A DNA stretch of 9,984 bases. Origin: Candidatus Freyrarchaeum guaymasense. Lineage in GTDB: Archaea; Asgardarchaeota; Jordarchaeia; Jordarchaeales; Freyrarchaeaceae. The stretch covers positions 1 to 9,984 of the forward strand of contig JAUQZD010000051.1 in the NCBI GenBank assembly GCA_030587405.1, written 5' to 3'. Of this stretch, positions 1-6,534 are shown piece after piece. Both the position numbers and the translations under genes were made by a program. The notes below the pieces were generated by a model. The model searched no databases. It worked only from the letters and a program-made list of their open reading frames with translations, and was not told where the DNA came from. Position 1 is the stretch's first letter. Each line of letters starts with the position of its first letter.

Positions 1-138
1 ACTGTAACGCTCCCCTACATGTCCCCCGAAGCCCTTAAAGTTGCTGTAAAGCTAGCTTCTCTTGAAGTGTTCGTCGTTGCTCAATGTGTTGGCATAATGG
101 TGCCACGCCTTCCTTCCCTGCTCGCCTCGAGGGAGTGA
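1..138 (+). CDS. Possible C-terminal tail of a gene cut by the left edge
   Basis: Frame 1 is open from the first base to a TGA at 136-138, giving 45 residues that start TVTLPYMSPEALK and end PSLLASRE. The middle is hydrophobic (LEVFVVAQCVGIMV). I do not recognise a family. A 45-codon open stretch can arise by chance, and the opposite strand also has an unrecognised open stretch here, so this may not be a gene. If real, its start lies outside the window. Confidence 0.22.
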   Translation, partial: TVTLPYMSPEALKVAVKLASLEVFVVAQCVGIMVPRLPSLLASRE

Positions 139-306
139 AATGCTCCTTTAAGCGCCTTCACTATTAACGTTTTTAAATCCCATGGGAGCCATAGCAAATA
201 AAGATTCATGTTCCCTATCATGCAGTGAATCCCTTTAAGAGTTGCAAACCCCTTACTAAACGTTAAAATTCCCGTCTCTCATAAGGCTCCGTAGCCATAA
301 ACCCTC
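139..306. other. Non-coding spacer, nothing certain
   Basis: This AT-richer stretch separates the possible left-edge gene tail from the end of the PIN gene. It holds TATA-like runs (cgtttttaaatccc near 167-180, and aaacgttaaaattcc near 258-272), but no gene in the window begins next to them. I see no tRNA, no strong hairpin and no recognisable protein remnant. Confidence 0.4.
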
Positions 307-780
307 CTACATTTGCATTTTCCTTAGGGCTTCCTTGGGGCTGCAAACTTCTATGTAGTGCTTGACAGCCTCCTTAACCTCGTTCCTGAGCAGGTGGCGT
401 TCATCCACCGTGACGAAGACACTACACTCCTCCTCTATCGCGGTCGCCAAGTGGTGGAAGTCCGCTGCTTCCACTTTAAACCTCCTCTTTAGGTCTCTCA
501 GCTCGAACATTAAGCTGACAGCTCTCTCTACGTAAGGGTGGAATGGCATTATCTGCAGGTTGAACTCTTTCTGCACTGTTGCCTCGGCAACGTAAATTTT
601 CTCTATCGGCATGGTGGTTGACGCAGCGAGCGCGCCGGGGAACTCGACGAGCACGAGCGCCGATGCAACAGCTCCCTCCCCTCTCACAGCCTCCGCCAGC
701 CTCACGGAATCCTCATGAAACTTCTCCCCCTTCCTCTTCAGGGACGCTATGAGCACTCCGGTGTCAACTGCAACCTTCAA
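307..780 (-). CDS. PIN-domain ribonuclease (VapC-like toxin)
   Basis: A 157-residue protein with the PIN layout. The acidic metal-binding residues are visible: D6 in the N-terminal strand (KVAVDTGVLIA), E46 (LVEFPG), D107 (AADFHHLATA) and D126 (VTVDERHL). PIN domains of this size are Mg/Mn-dependent endoribonucleases, and in archaea most are VapC-type toxins. The start is a TTG at 778-780, which overlaps the TGA of the upstream wHTH gene by 4 nt (TTGA); a GAGG lies just before it, and the first strand needs this start. The overlap implies translation coupled to the wHTH partner, the presumed antitoxin. All four acidic residues are present, so it is probably active. A solitary RNA-processing PIN protein is the alternative. 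Family assignment is firm; the toxin role is inferred. Confidence 0.88.
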   Translation of the reverse strand: MKVAVDTGVLIASLKRKGEKFHEDSVRLAEAVRGEGAVASALVLVEFPGALAASTTMPIEKIYVAEATVQKEFNLQIMPFHPYVERAVSLMFELRDLKRRFKVEAADFHHLATAIEEECSVFVTVDERHLLRNEVKEAVKHYIEVCSPKEALRKMQM

Positions 781-1100
781 CCTCTTCTCTCCCTTCGAAC
801 CATCTCGAAGGCTGGCAAGTCCTCGAAGTACTCTTCCAGCTCGTCTGCCAGCTCCCTCAGCCTCCTAGGCTTAGCCCACGATGGAACATTAAACCTTAAC
901 CTTTCAGGCTGGCTGAGCATGAACACGTTTACACGCCCCTTCCTGACATGCCTCACTTTGCCGCTCCCAGCCAGCTGAAGCAGCAACCCATTGGCAGTAG
1001 CCCAAGACACGCCAAGCTGCCTAGCAACCTCATCGGTCGTCTTGGGTCCGTCCGAAAGCACCTTCAACACCTTCTCCACCGCATCCACCCTAAACACCAC
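777..1100 (-). CDS. Winged-helix DNA-binding protein, likely antitoxin of the PIN gene
   Basis: A 107-residue protein. Residues about 6-62 form a winged helix-turn-helix: helix VEKVLKVLSDG, then TTDEVARQLGVSWATANGLL as the HTH, then a basic wing (KVRHVRKGRVNVFML). The C-terminal third (about 74-100: SWAKPRRLRELADELEEYFED) is a charged helix that could bind the PIN protein, as antitoxin tails do. It lies upstream of the PIN gene with a 4-nt overlap. It starts at GTG 1098-1100; an in-frame TGA two codons upstream (1104-1106) and no ATG in between leave GTG 1100 or the adjacent GTG 1097 as the start. Autorepression is expected for an antitoxin of this kind, but I cannot point to an operator. It could instead be a plain transcription regulator. 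Confidence 0.75.
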   Translation of the reverse strand: MVFRVDAVEKVLKVLSDGPKTTDEVARQLGVSWATANGLLLQLAGSGKVRHVRKGRVNVFMLSQPERLRFNVPSWAKPRRLRELADELEEYFEDLPAFEMVRRERRG

Positions 1101-1186
1101 CAGTCACGTGATGCATCTAAAGACCCGTCGAGCCACCCATCTAATAGACACATACCAAAAAACTGATTTATCTATTACGCCGTTCC

Positions 1187-1223
1187 GACCTACTGTTAAC
1201 CTCCGTAACTTTTTCGGTAGGTC
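1187..1223. repeat. Stem-loop at the 3' end of the TnpB remnant
   Basis: gacctac (1187-1193) and gtaggtc (1217-1223) form a perfect 7-bp inverted repeat with a 23-nt loop. It straddles the stop codon of the TnpB C-terminal frame. In IS200/IS605 elements the right end, and the omega-RNA scaffold, overlap the 3' end of tnpB, so this may be what is left of that end. The stem is seen; the assignment is inferred. Confidence 0.35.
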
Positions 1224-1571
1224 TTCCTCCATCGGTTGGCGCCTTCATTTGGAGGCGTTCGGGGTGAACGGGTGAAGCCCCCACACCTCTTTAACAGGCT
1301 CCACGCACCCACCGTGTCCCTACCCGCAACTAATCCACATTTCCGGCATTTCAACTCCCTACACCCATTCGGGCTTAGCCCACCCCACACGTTGGGCATA
1401 GCTAGTTTTACAGGCATCTACATAAACCACGTTTATTCTAGTCAATTTGGCTTTATATTCGATCATAGTTTGAAATCTTCTGAAGCTCCATCTATGAATT
1501 CTGCCCCGTCTCCACCAGAAAAGGAGTGTGGGTTTAAAGTGAAAGAGTGAAGGTTTTTTAGCAACCTTCAA
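1196..1571 (-). pseudogene. tnpB: Decayed TnpB (IS200/IS605 OrfB-type) C-terminal fragment
   Basis: Pieces of a TnpB RNA-guided nuclease C-terminus appear in order in three frames. The first frame (upstream, to about 1400) reads WSFRRFQTMIEYKAKL, then NVVYVDACKTS, the conserved stretch before the zinc ribbon. Bases 1384-1398 read CPTCG in a second frame. The third frame (73 codons, ending at 1196) reads LSPNGCRELKCRKCG, then GRDTVGAW, which carries the last RuvC aspartate. Joined, they make the expected zinc ribbon CPxC...CRKC, so at least two indels have broken it. The N-terminal half and the RuvC D and E residues upstream are missing, so it cannot be active. No TnpA is present. Family assignment is strong from motif order. 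Confidence 0.85.
1548..1570. repeat. 8-bp hairpin at the 5' border of the TnpB remnant
   Basis: tgaaggtt (1548-1555) and aaccttca (1563-1570) are perfect reverse complements around a 7-nt loop (ttttagc). It lies between the TnpB relic and the NfeD promoter. It could be the left-end hairpin of the dead insertion element, or a terminator on either strand. The structure is seen; the role is open. Confidence 0.4.
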
Positions 1572-1572
1572 C

Positions 1573-1581
1573 CTTAAATTA
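1573..1581 (+). promoter_or_regulatory. TATA-like box for the NfeD gene
   Basis: cttaaatta is centred about 35 nt before ATG 1611. With the usual archaeal spacing of about 25 nt, transcription would begin near 1602. That leaves a short leader and rules out the upstream TTG at 1596 as the translation start. Confidence 0.4.
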
Positions 1582-1610
1582 TTCCTAGAAGCTCTTTGAG
1601 AGGGCTTTTA

Positions 1611-3008
1611 ATGCGGGTGAGCTGCGGCGCCATCCTCCTAACCTTGATCGTTCTCCTTCTCCTCCCAGCCATACTCCACCCTGCTTGCTCCAGCTACGGC
1701 GTAGACGCGTCACCCTCCCCGGGAGGCACCGTCATGGTTGCTGAGATTAAGGGGGAGATAACCCGGTCTACGGCCTACATGGTTCAGGAGGTTTTAACGG
1801 TTGCCCTTCAAACCGGCTCGAGGCTTGTGGTTTTCTACGTTAACACTCCGGGCGGCGAGCTCGGAGCTGTGAACGAAATAATGAACCTTTTCGAGCTCAG
1901 CGTGGTGCCGGTATGCGTCTTCGTCTCTCCCTCCGGGTCGACGGCGTGGAGCGGGGGGACATACCTCCTCATGGCAAGCCACATCGCAGCCATGTCAAGC
2001 GGCACGATTATAGGTTCATGCCAGCCTGTCATGGGCGGTCAGCCGGTTTACGACGCTAAGTACGTTAACGCCATGGCGGCGCTGATGATGGCTCACGCCC
2101 GCCTCCACTCGAGGAACGAGACGGTTGCAGGCCAGTTCGTGTACTTGAACTTAAACCTGCTCCCCGAGCAGGCCAGGGATAGCGGCGTCGTGGAGGTGGT
2201 AGCGAACAGCCTCCCGGAACTCCTCTCTAAACTTGAGGGGAAAACGCTGATCCAGTACGTGAACAATGAGACTGGAACGGTGGCGTGGAGGCTGGTTGAC
2301 GACGCCGACGCTGAAAGATATAACCCAGTCAGGAAGATCCCCCTTTCAGGTGTAAGTGGAGCATACCCCCTATTCTACCAGAAGCCCGTCAAATACTATG
2401 TTCTGGACTTCCTAGTTAACCCTTACGTTGCGTACTCTCTCCTCATGCTCGGCCTCTTCGGCTTGATAATCGGGATAAAAACCCCGGGATACGGGGCTGA
2501 AGTCGGAGGCAGCATATCCCTCCTCCTCTCCCTCCTGGGGCTGGGAGTTTTAGGGCTGAACGTCGCCGCCCTCCTCCTCTTCGCCCTCGGCTTCACACTC
2601 CTACTGCTAGAGATTAAAACCGGAACCACAGTACTGGCCGTAGGAGGAATAACATGTCTGGTCTTGGGCAGCTTGATCGTCGTCCCGGCAGGATGGCTCT
2701 TCACCTCAACGTTCGTAGAATCCCTTAGAACACTCCTCCTCACAATCTCAGGCCTGCTAGCCGCCTTCTTCGCCCTCATAATATACAAGGTCGGGAAAGT
2801 CCAAAGGCTCAAATCCAAACTTGAACCCGAAACCCTCATAGGGGAGACGGGAACCGCAAAAACGACACTAAACCCGAAAGGTCAAGTCCTGGTTAAAGGC
2901 GAGGTGTGGTCAGCCCGCTCAGCCGGCAACACAACCATACCTGAAGGATCAAGAGTAAAAATCGTAAAGGTCACGGGGCTAACACTCATAGTGGAGGAAG
3001 CAGAGTAG
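1611..3008 (+). CDS. NfeD-like membrane-bound serine protease (1510-N / ClpP class)
   Basis: A 465-residue membrane protease. Residues 6-22 form a signal anchor. Residues about 40-200 form a ClpP-class fold with NTPGG at 78-82, the nucleophile S110 in PSGSTAWSGGTY, and the likely general base K150 (VYDAKYVNAM), matching the Ser-Lys dyad of Pyrococcus PH1510. About five membrane segments follow (275-289, 299-317, 318-335, 341-358, 374-392). An OB-fold NfeD domain (about 405-465; NPKGQVLVKGEVW, VTGLTLIVEE) ends the protein. The family cleaves the C-terminal hydrophobic tail of slipin/stomatin proteins, whose gene is often adjacent; none is present here. The start is ATG 1611, with gagagg 7 nt upstream, rather than TTG 1596, which lies before the predicted transcription start. 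Length fits the family. Confidence 0.92.
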   Translation: MRVSCGAILLTLIVLLLLPAILHPACSSYGVDASPSPGGTVMVAEIKGEITRSTAYMVQEVLTVALQTGSRLVVFYVNTPGGELGAVNEIMNLFELSVVPVCVFVSPSGSTAWSGGTYLLMASHIAAMSSGTIIGSCQPVMGGQPVYDAKYVNAMAALMMAHARLHSRNETVAGQFVYLNLNLLPEQARDSGVVEVVANSLPELLSKLEGKTLIQYVNNETGTVAWRLVDDADAERYNPVRKIPLSGVSGAYPLFYQKPVKYYVLDFLVNPYVAYSLLMLGLFGLIIGIKTPGYGAEVGGSISLLLSLLGLGVLGLNVAALLLFALGFTLLLLEIKTGTTVLAVGGITCLVLGSLIVVPAGWLFTSTFVESLRTLLLTISGLLAAFFALIIYKVGKVQRLKSKLEPETLIGETGTAKTTLNPKGQVLVKGEVWSARSAGNTTIPEGSRVKIVKVTGLTLIVEEAE

Positions 3009-3125
3009 AAACACCTTTCAACGTGAACGCCGCTCCCACAGTAGCTTCTCTAAGAATCCGCTAAGACCGTCGGTAAGGCGTGCAACTTAAGCGTTTCACC
3101 GTTCCCCGTTGAAGCGAAGCGTTTC

Positions 3126-3446
3126 CTACCCGACTTCCACAAGCTTCCCTCTTTTACTATAGAGTTTAAGCGTTCTCTCCGTGACTACGTGGACCTCGAA
3201 CGGGTCTTTGATGCCTCTCCTCCACAGCTCTGAGAGGACTATGCCTGGTGGGAGGTTTGTGACGACGAGCACGTCCACGTCGCTTGACATGAGGTTTCTC
3301 CCCTCCGCAACGCTGCCGAAAAGGTAAACCCTCGCCTCTTCATCGAGGCGCTTGACGACCTCAGCTATCATCCTCAAGTACCTTTCAAGGTTCCCGAAGA
3401 CCTCAGCCCTCCTCCTCGCCTCGTCGACCAGTAGCTTCCTCAACAA
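3126..3446 (-). CDS. MNT-type nucleotidyltransferase (partner of HEPN)
   Basis: A 106-residue minimal nucleotidyltransferase. The signature is visible: FGSVAEGRNLMSSDVDVLVV gives the G44-S45 pair and metal ligands D56 and D58, with E84 (PFEVHVV) as the likely third acidic residue. Proteins of this type transfer AMP to a target; in HEPN/MNT pairs the MNT acts as antitoxin by modifying the HEPN protein. It starts at TTG 3444-3446, preceded by GGTGAGGG and directly downstream of an in-frame stop, and overlaps the HEPN gene by 44 nt. A later ATG at 3371 would give 81 residues and still keep the GS motif, so the true start is uncertain. The order (HEPN first, MNT second) and overlap show they are made together. 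Confidence 0.85.
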   Translation of the reverse strand: MLRKLLVDEARRRAEVFGNLERYLRMIAEVVKRLDEEARVYLFGSVAEGRNLMSSDVDVLVVTNLPPGIVLSELWRRGIKDPFEVHVVTERTLKLYSKRGKLVEVG

Positions 3447-3819
3447 CCCTCACCACCTCATCCACAACCTTCTTAAACCTTTCCACATCCTCCAACCTGT
3501 ACTCCCTAGCGATGTACCTAGAGGTTATGTATGCGTCCTCCAGAGCGCCGAGCTCCACGCTGAACCTGCCCATCGCCTCCTCGACGCCACTGTGCCCCGT
3601 GATCTCGTGTATGAGCTCCAGCAGCCTCCTCACGCTATGCACCTTAGGGTAGTCGACACCAAGTTTGAGCAGGAACGCTTTAAGGTGGAGTTGAAGTGAC
3701 TGCTCAAGGCTGAATACTGCTAGGTCGTAGAAGCCCCTTTCAACCTGTAGGGCAGCGGTCTCGTAAAAACGCCTGCTCCTCTCGACAAGATACTCGTACT
3801 CTTCACGATGCGTCAACAT
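3403..3819 (-). CDS. HEPN-domain protein (toxin-like partner of MNT)
   Basis: A 138-residue, all-helical protein of the PF05168-like HEPN family. The family pattern is clear: two helices with GFYDLAVFSLEQSLQLHLKA (29-48), then the LGVDYPKVHSVRRLLE segment (53-68), and SRYIAREY (100-107) in the place where many members have an S-R-Y-P motif. The Rx4-6H ribonuclease motif of many HEPN toxins is not visible: R101 and R105 have no following His at the right spacing. It may therefore not be an RNase, or may act through its partner. ATG 3817-3819 follows gtgatga. A TATA-like stretch on the minus strand (around 3862-3883) could drive the pair. Function as a toxin is inferred from gene order. Confidence 0.82.
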   Translation of the reverse strand: MLTHREEYEYLVERSRRFYETAALQVERGFYDLAVFSLEQSLQLHLKAFLLKLGVDYPKVHSVRRLLELIHEITGHSGVEEAMGRFSVELGALEDAYITSRYIAREYRLEDVERFKKVVDEVVRVVEEATGRRGEEEG

Positions 3820-3960
3820 TCATCACTTCTATAACCGCGTCGAAGGCTAAAATGGTTTTTGGTTAAAGTTAAAGGTTTAAAGGGCGCGGAGACAGGTCGA
3901 ATCCTCACCCAAGAACTTGATTTCACCGGTTTCCGCAACAGGTTTCCCGTCTGGTGGGCG

Positions 3961-4668
3961 TCAACCTTCCTCGGTGCACATGTACCTTCTCCCGTGTAGC
4001 AGCAGGTCCCGTACTTTCACCCCGTAGTACGCTATTCTTTCCGTTAGTTTGAACGGGTTTTCCCGCTGGATGGCGACCTTCCCCTTCCTTATGGCTTCCA
4101 GCACATCGTCCAGCGTCCTTTCATCAGCGGCTACACCCGTTACCCCGTTGCCTATCTCGCCTAGGGTGTGGGCGTCGCTGCCGGCTACGACCGGTATCCC
4201 CTCCCTTTCAGCCAGCCTCTTAGCCTTCTCGTTTAGCCGACGGGAGGTCCTCGCGTTAAAGCCTTCCAGCGCGTCCACCCTAACCTCCCTGACGAACGTT
4301 GGAGGCCTCCTGCGCCTGTAGGGGTGTGGAACTACGACCACACCCCCAACGTCCCTTGCGAAGTCCACAATCTCCCCCACGTCCATCCTTCCAGGATTAA
4401 AGTCCACCTTCTCCATCACGCCTAGAACCAGTATGTCACCCCTCTTACTGCTTATCTCAACCCCCGGAATGACGACCACACCGTTCCTCTCAGCCTCCCT
4501 GAGCCCGGCCACGCCACCCCTAGTCGTGTTATGATCGGTTATCGCTAAGCCGTCAAGCCCTTTCCTCGCAGCCTCCTCGACAACCTCACGGGGGCTGCCC
4601 ACAGCGTCGTTCCCCCAGATGGGGTGCCTAGAACAGTACGTGTGAACGTGCAGGTCGAACATGTACAT
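3961..4668 (-). CDS. PHP-domain metal-dependent phosphoesterase
   Basis: A 235-residue stand-alone PHP protein. The metal ligands are all recognisable: H7 and H9 (FDLHVHTYCS), D45-H46 (ITDHNT), E71 (PGVEIS), H115 (VVPHPYRRRRPP), and D165/H167 (AGSDAHTLGEIG). PHP enzymes of this short class hydrolyse phosphate esters with a cluster of two or three metal ions; known relatives act on 3',5'-nucleotides or short RNA/DNA ends, but the substrate here cannot be told. The last 50 residues match the tail usual for the archaeal type. I chose ATG 4666-4668, close to the first metal-binding strand; GTG 4674 and ATG 4662 are also possible and none has a strong ribosome binding site. It appears to be a single-gene unit, 136 nt from the HEPN start region. 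Confidence 0.9.
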   Translation of the reverse strand: MYMFDLHVHTYCSRHPIWGNDAVGSPREVVEEAARKGLDGLAITDHNTTRGGVAGLREAERNGVVVIPGVEISSKRGDILVLGVMEKVDFNPGRMDVGEIVDFARDVGGVVVVPHPYRRRRPPTFVREVRVDALEGFNARTSRRLNEKAKRLAEREGIPVVAGSDAHTLGEIGNGVTGVAADERTLDDVLEAIRKGKVAIQRENPFKLTERIAYYGVKVRDLLLHGRRYMCTEEG

Positions 4669-4820
4669 GGACACGCACCCGAAGAATCATTTGAAGAACT
4701 ACGCCGCGAAGACGTGAAAACCCGAAGGTTAAAACGTTTTTGGAAGCGACAACGAGCCAGCAGCGGCCGCAGCCATGAAAACCCCAGTAAACCCCCTGAG
4801 GAGAAGGTTAAACACTAGCA

Positions 4821-4864
4821 GACGCGGGGGGAACGGCGGGGGTCAACGCGGATCCCCCCACGTC
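4821..4864 (-). repeat. Strong GC-rich 12-bp hairpin
   Basis: Bases 4821-4832 (gacgcgggggga) and 4853-4864 (tccccccacgtc) pair over 12 positions with one C-A mismatch as read on the plus strand. In a minus-strand transcript the same position is a G-U wobble, so the stem is unbroken in RNA from the strand that carries the neighbouring genes. The loop is 20 nt. It lies between the end of the 526-aa gene and the PHP gene, and could be a transcription end, a leader structure or part of an unnamed RNA. Confidence 0.55.
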
Positions 4865-4867
4865 CTC

Positions 4868-4889
4868 CGCCCACCCTAGGGTGGAGGCG
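4868..4889. repeat. Palindromic hairpin beside the 12-bp stem
   Basis: ccaccctagggtgg (4871-4884) is a perfect 14-bp palindrome, extended by cgc (4868-4870) against gcg (4887-4889) with a small bulge. An alternative register pairs cctcc (4864-4868) with ggagg (4883-4887). A third small stem, ctgaaa (4898-4903) with tttcag (4909-4914), follows. Together they make a structured 3' region after the 526-aa gene; a terminator is the simplest reading. Confidence 0.45.
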
Positions 4890-4952
4890 AAGGCCTGCTG
4901 AAAGCATTTTTCAGGTCGAAGGGTACGCTGCTGGGATGAGGGTTAACAGCCG

Positions 4953-6533
4953 CTAGACGGCCTCCACCTCCCTCTTCACCTCCTCCTTCCTCCTCCCCTC
5001 AATCCTCCCCTTGTACCTTGCGACGCCCGTCCTTTCAACCCTAACAGTTTCGAACCCTTCAGCTTTCATCCTAGCCGGCTCGTGGTGCTGGAGCACGTCG
5101 CCTTTAGCCCAGTACGCCTCCTCGAAGACCCCTCCCTCCCCTTGTATTACGGGTGTCCTCCACACGACCATCACTCCTTCCCCGGTGTCAACGGTTTCAG
5201 CGTTCCGAACGTTTACCTCGTGTCCCCGTGGAACCAAGTCAACCACCTCAACATTCTCCAACGGCTCCCTTGAAAGGTTCCTCACCGTAACCTGAACCAC
5301 GTACCTCCCCCCGCCAACCGGCTCAACAGCCTTAAGAACCCTGGCTATAAGCCTGCCATCTCTAAGCCTAACCTCCCTCTCGAAAAGTAGAGCCCTAGGC
5401 CTCTCCTCCAGAACGTAGCCAACCCTAACCCTCTCCCCCTCCCCAACCTCCCCAATCCTCCACCTCACAATGGTGTCATCCCCCTCCACAACAGTCCTAT
5501 CAGCTTCAGGGAACATCCTGGCAATAGAGTACTCCAATGGAATAACGTCTTCTAGGAGCAGGGTCCACCTCCCGGATGGAACCCTAACATCGGAGGAGGC
5601 CACCAGCCCCTCATCTCCCTGCACCACCGGCAGAAACACCTGGATAGCGTTGAGAACCCCACCCCCCATCAGGACGATGGTTCTCCCCATCCTCCTCGCC
5701 ACTCTAACCCTAACCTTAACCATCCCCTCCTCAGCCAGCCCTCCAAGCCTAACCGTAAGCCTCACCCCTCCCTCCACCTCCTCCTCCTCGCTGCTCCCCC
5801 CCTCGACTCCCACCACCTCAAAGTACCCTGGAACCATGCACTCCAGAGCCGCGTCGTCCACCGCCACACCCCAAGGGTTAACCGCCTCAACCTCCGCAAC
5901 GTAGTAGCGTGGCTCCTCAGGGACGAACTCCCCCCTCATGTAAGCCCTAACCTCCCTCCCCCCGCTTCTAGCCGTCAAGGTGAAAGCCACCTTGTAGTCG
6001 ACGCTAACCCTCATGTCGGAGAGGACCCTGTCTAGGAACCCCTCACCAATAGCCCCCTCAACCCTAAGACTCCTCGACGCGGCAACCCTGACCTCGCCGC
6101 CCACCACCCGCGCTACATCCTCGCCCGTTAACGGCTCAGCCTCCTCGAAGTGAACCTCCCCCGGAACACCCTCCCTTCCTCCCTCCGCCTCCTCCACAGC
6201 CCTCACCCTCTCCTCAAGCATTGACAGGGCGAAGGCGAAGGTGGGGGAAGCCTTAACCTCCTCCTCCACCCCCTCAGCGATCCTCAACGCCTCCTCCGGC
6301 TTGCCAGAAACAAGATACCTTATCATGGCGTCCTTGAACGCGTTGGCGGCACTATAGTAATCCCCTCTCCCCCTGTATATCTCCGCAGCCTTGAGGAAAG
6401 CCCTTGCAGCCTCCTCGTACTCCCCCTGGGAGTCGAGGCACTCGGCGCCCTCAACGTACTTCTCCGCCGCCCTCAGCGTCTCCCCCTCAGCTAGGAGCCT
6501 TTCAGCCTCCCTTAAGACCTCCTCGCACCCCAA
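4953..6533 (-). CDS. TPR/SNAP-like protein with three beta-sandwich-like repeats, unknown function
   Basis: A 526-residue protein that I cannot assign to a named family. Residues 4-117 are helical TPR/alpha-SNAP-like repeats (AAEKYVEGAECL, EEAARAFLKAAEIY, SAANAFKDAMIRYL). Residues about 150-200 are mixed. Three beta-rich units follow, at about 210-280, 293-378 and 409-478. Each has a strand with a near-conserved Pro (ALECMVP, LEDVIPLEY, VVDLVPRGHEV) followed by a V-rich strand (VRLTVRLGGL, IVRWRIGEVGEGE, VMVVWRTPVI), like the Ig-like DUF11 type. The tail is basic. There is no signal peptide or membrane helix, so it is probably a cytosolic scaffold. I chose TTG 6531-6533: GGAGGAGG sits 6 nt upstream, the start is 1 nt past the stop of the preceding gene, and it removes a 47-nt overlap that the longer reading (from 6581) would need. 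Confidence 0.72.
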   Translation of the reverse strand: MGCEEVLREAERLLAEGETLRAAEKYVEGAECLDSQGEYEEAARAFLKAAEIYRGRGDYYSAANAFKDAMIRYLVSGKPEEALRIAEGVEEEVKASPTFAFALSMLEERVRAVEEAEGGREGVPGEVHFEEAEPLTGEDVARVVGGEVRVAASRSLRVEGAIGEGFLDRVLSDMRVSVDYKVAFTLTARSGGREVRAYMRGEFVPEEPRYYVAEVEAVNPWGVAVDDAALECMVPGYFEVVGVEGGSSEEEEVEGGVRLTVRLGGLAEEGMVKVRVRVARRMGRTIVLMGGGVLNAIQVFLPVVQGDEGLVASSDVRVPSGRWTLLLEDVIPLEYSIARMFPEADRTVVEGDDTIVRWRIGEVGEGERVRVGYVLEERPRALLFEREVRLRDGRLIARVLKAVEPVGGGRYVVQVTVRNLSREPLENVEVVDLVPRGHEVNVRNAETVDTGEGVMVVWRTPVIQGEGGVFEEAYWAKGDVLQHHEPARMKAEGFETVRVERTGVARYKGRIEGRRKEEVKREVEAV

Positions 6534-6534
6534 C

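Noticed and set aside
1..200. A minus-strand open stretch opposite the possible left-edge gene tail
   Set aside because: It shows no known motif, no ribosome binding site and ends without any family signature; chance is the simplest reading.
1236..1550. A 104-codon plus-strand reading frame before the NfeD gene
   Set aside because: It is the reverse of the TnpB relic, whose motifs are clearly on the minus strand.
2423..2839. A 138-codon minus-strand frame within the NfeD gene
   Set aside because: It is the complement of the Leu-rich membrane segments, and the plus strand has a complete, well-conserved protein.
3089..3125. 9-bp direct repeat aagcgtttc (3089-3097 and 3117-3125)
   Set aside because: Only two short copies in the spacer between converging genes, with no regular spacing or palindrome; too little to call a CRISPR, attachment site or mobile element.
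3889..3910. ggtcgaatcc looks like part of a tRNA T-arm
   Set aside because: The loop lacks the TT of GGTTCGA, no acceptor stem or anticodon arm pairs around it, and the flanks are AT-rich spacer.
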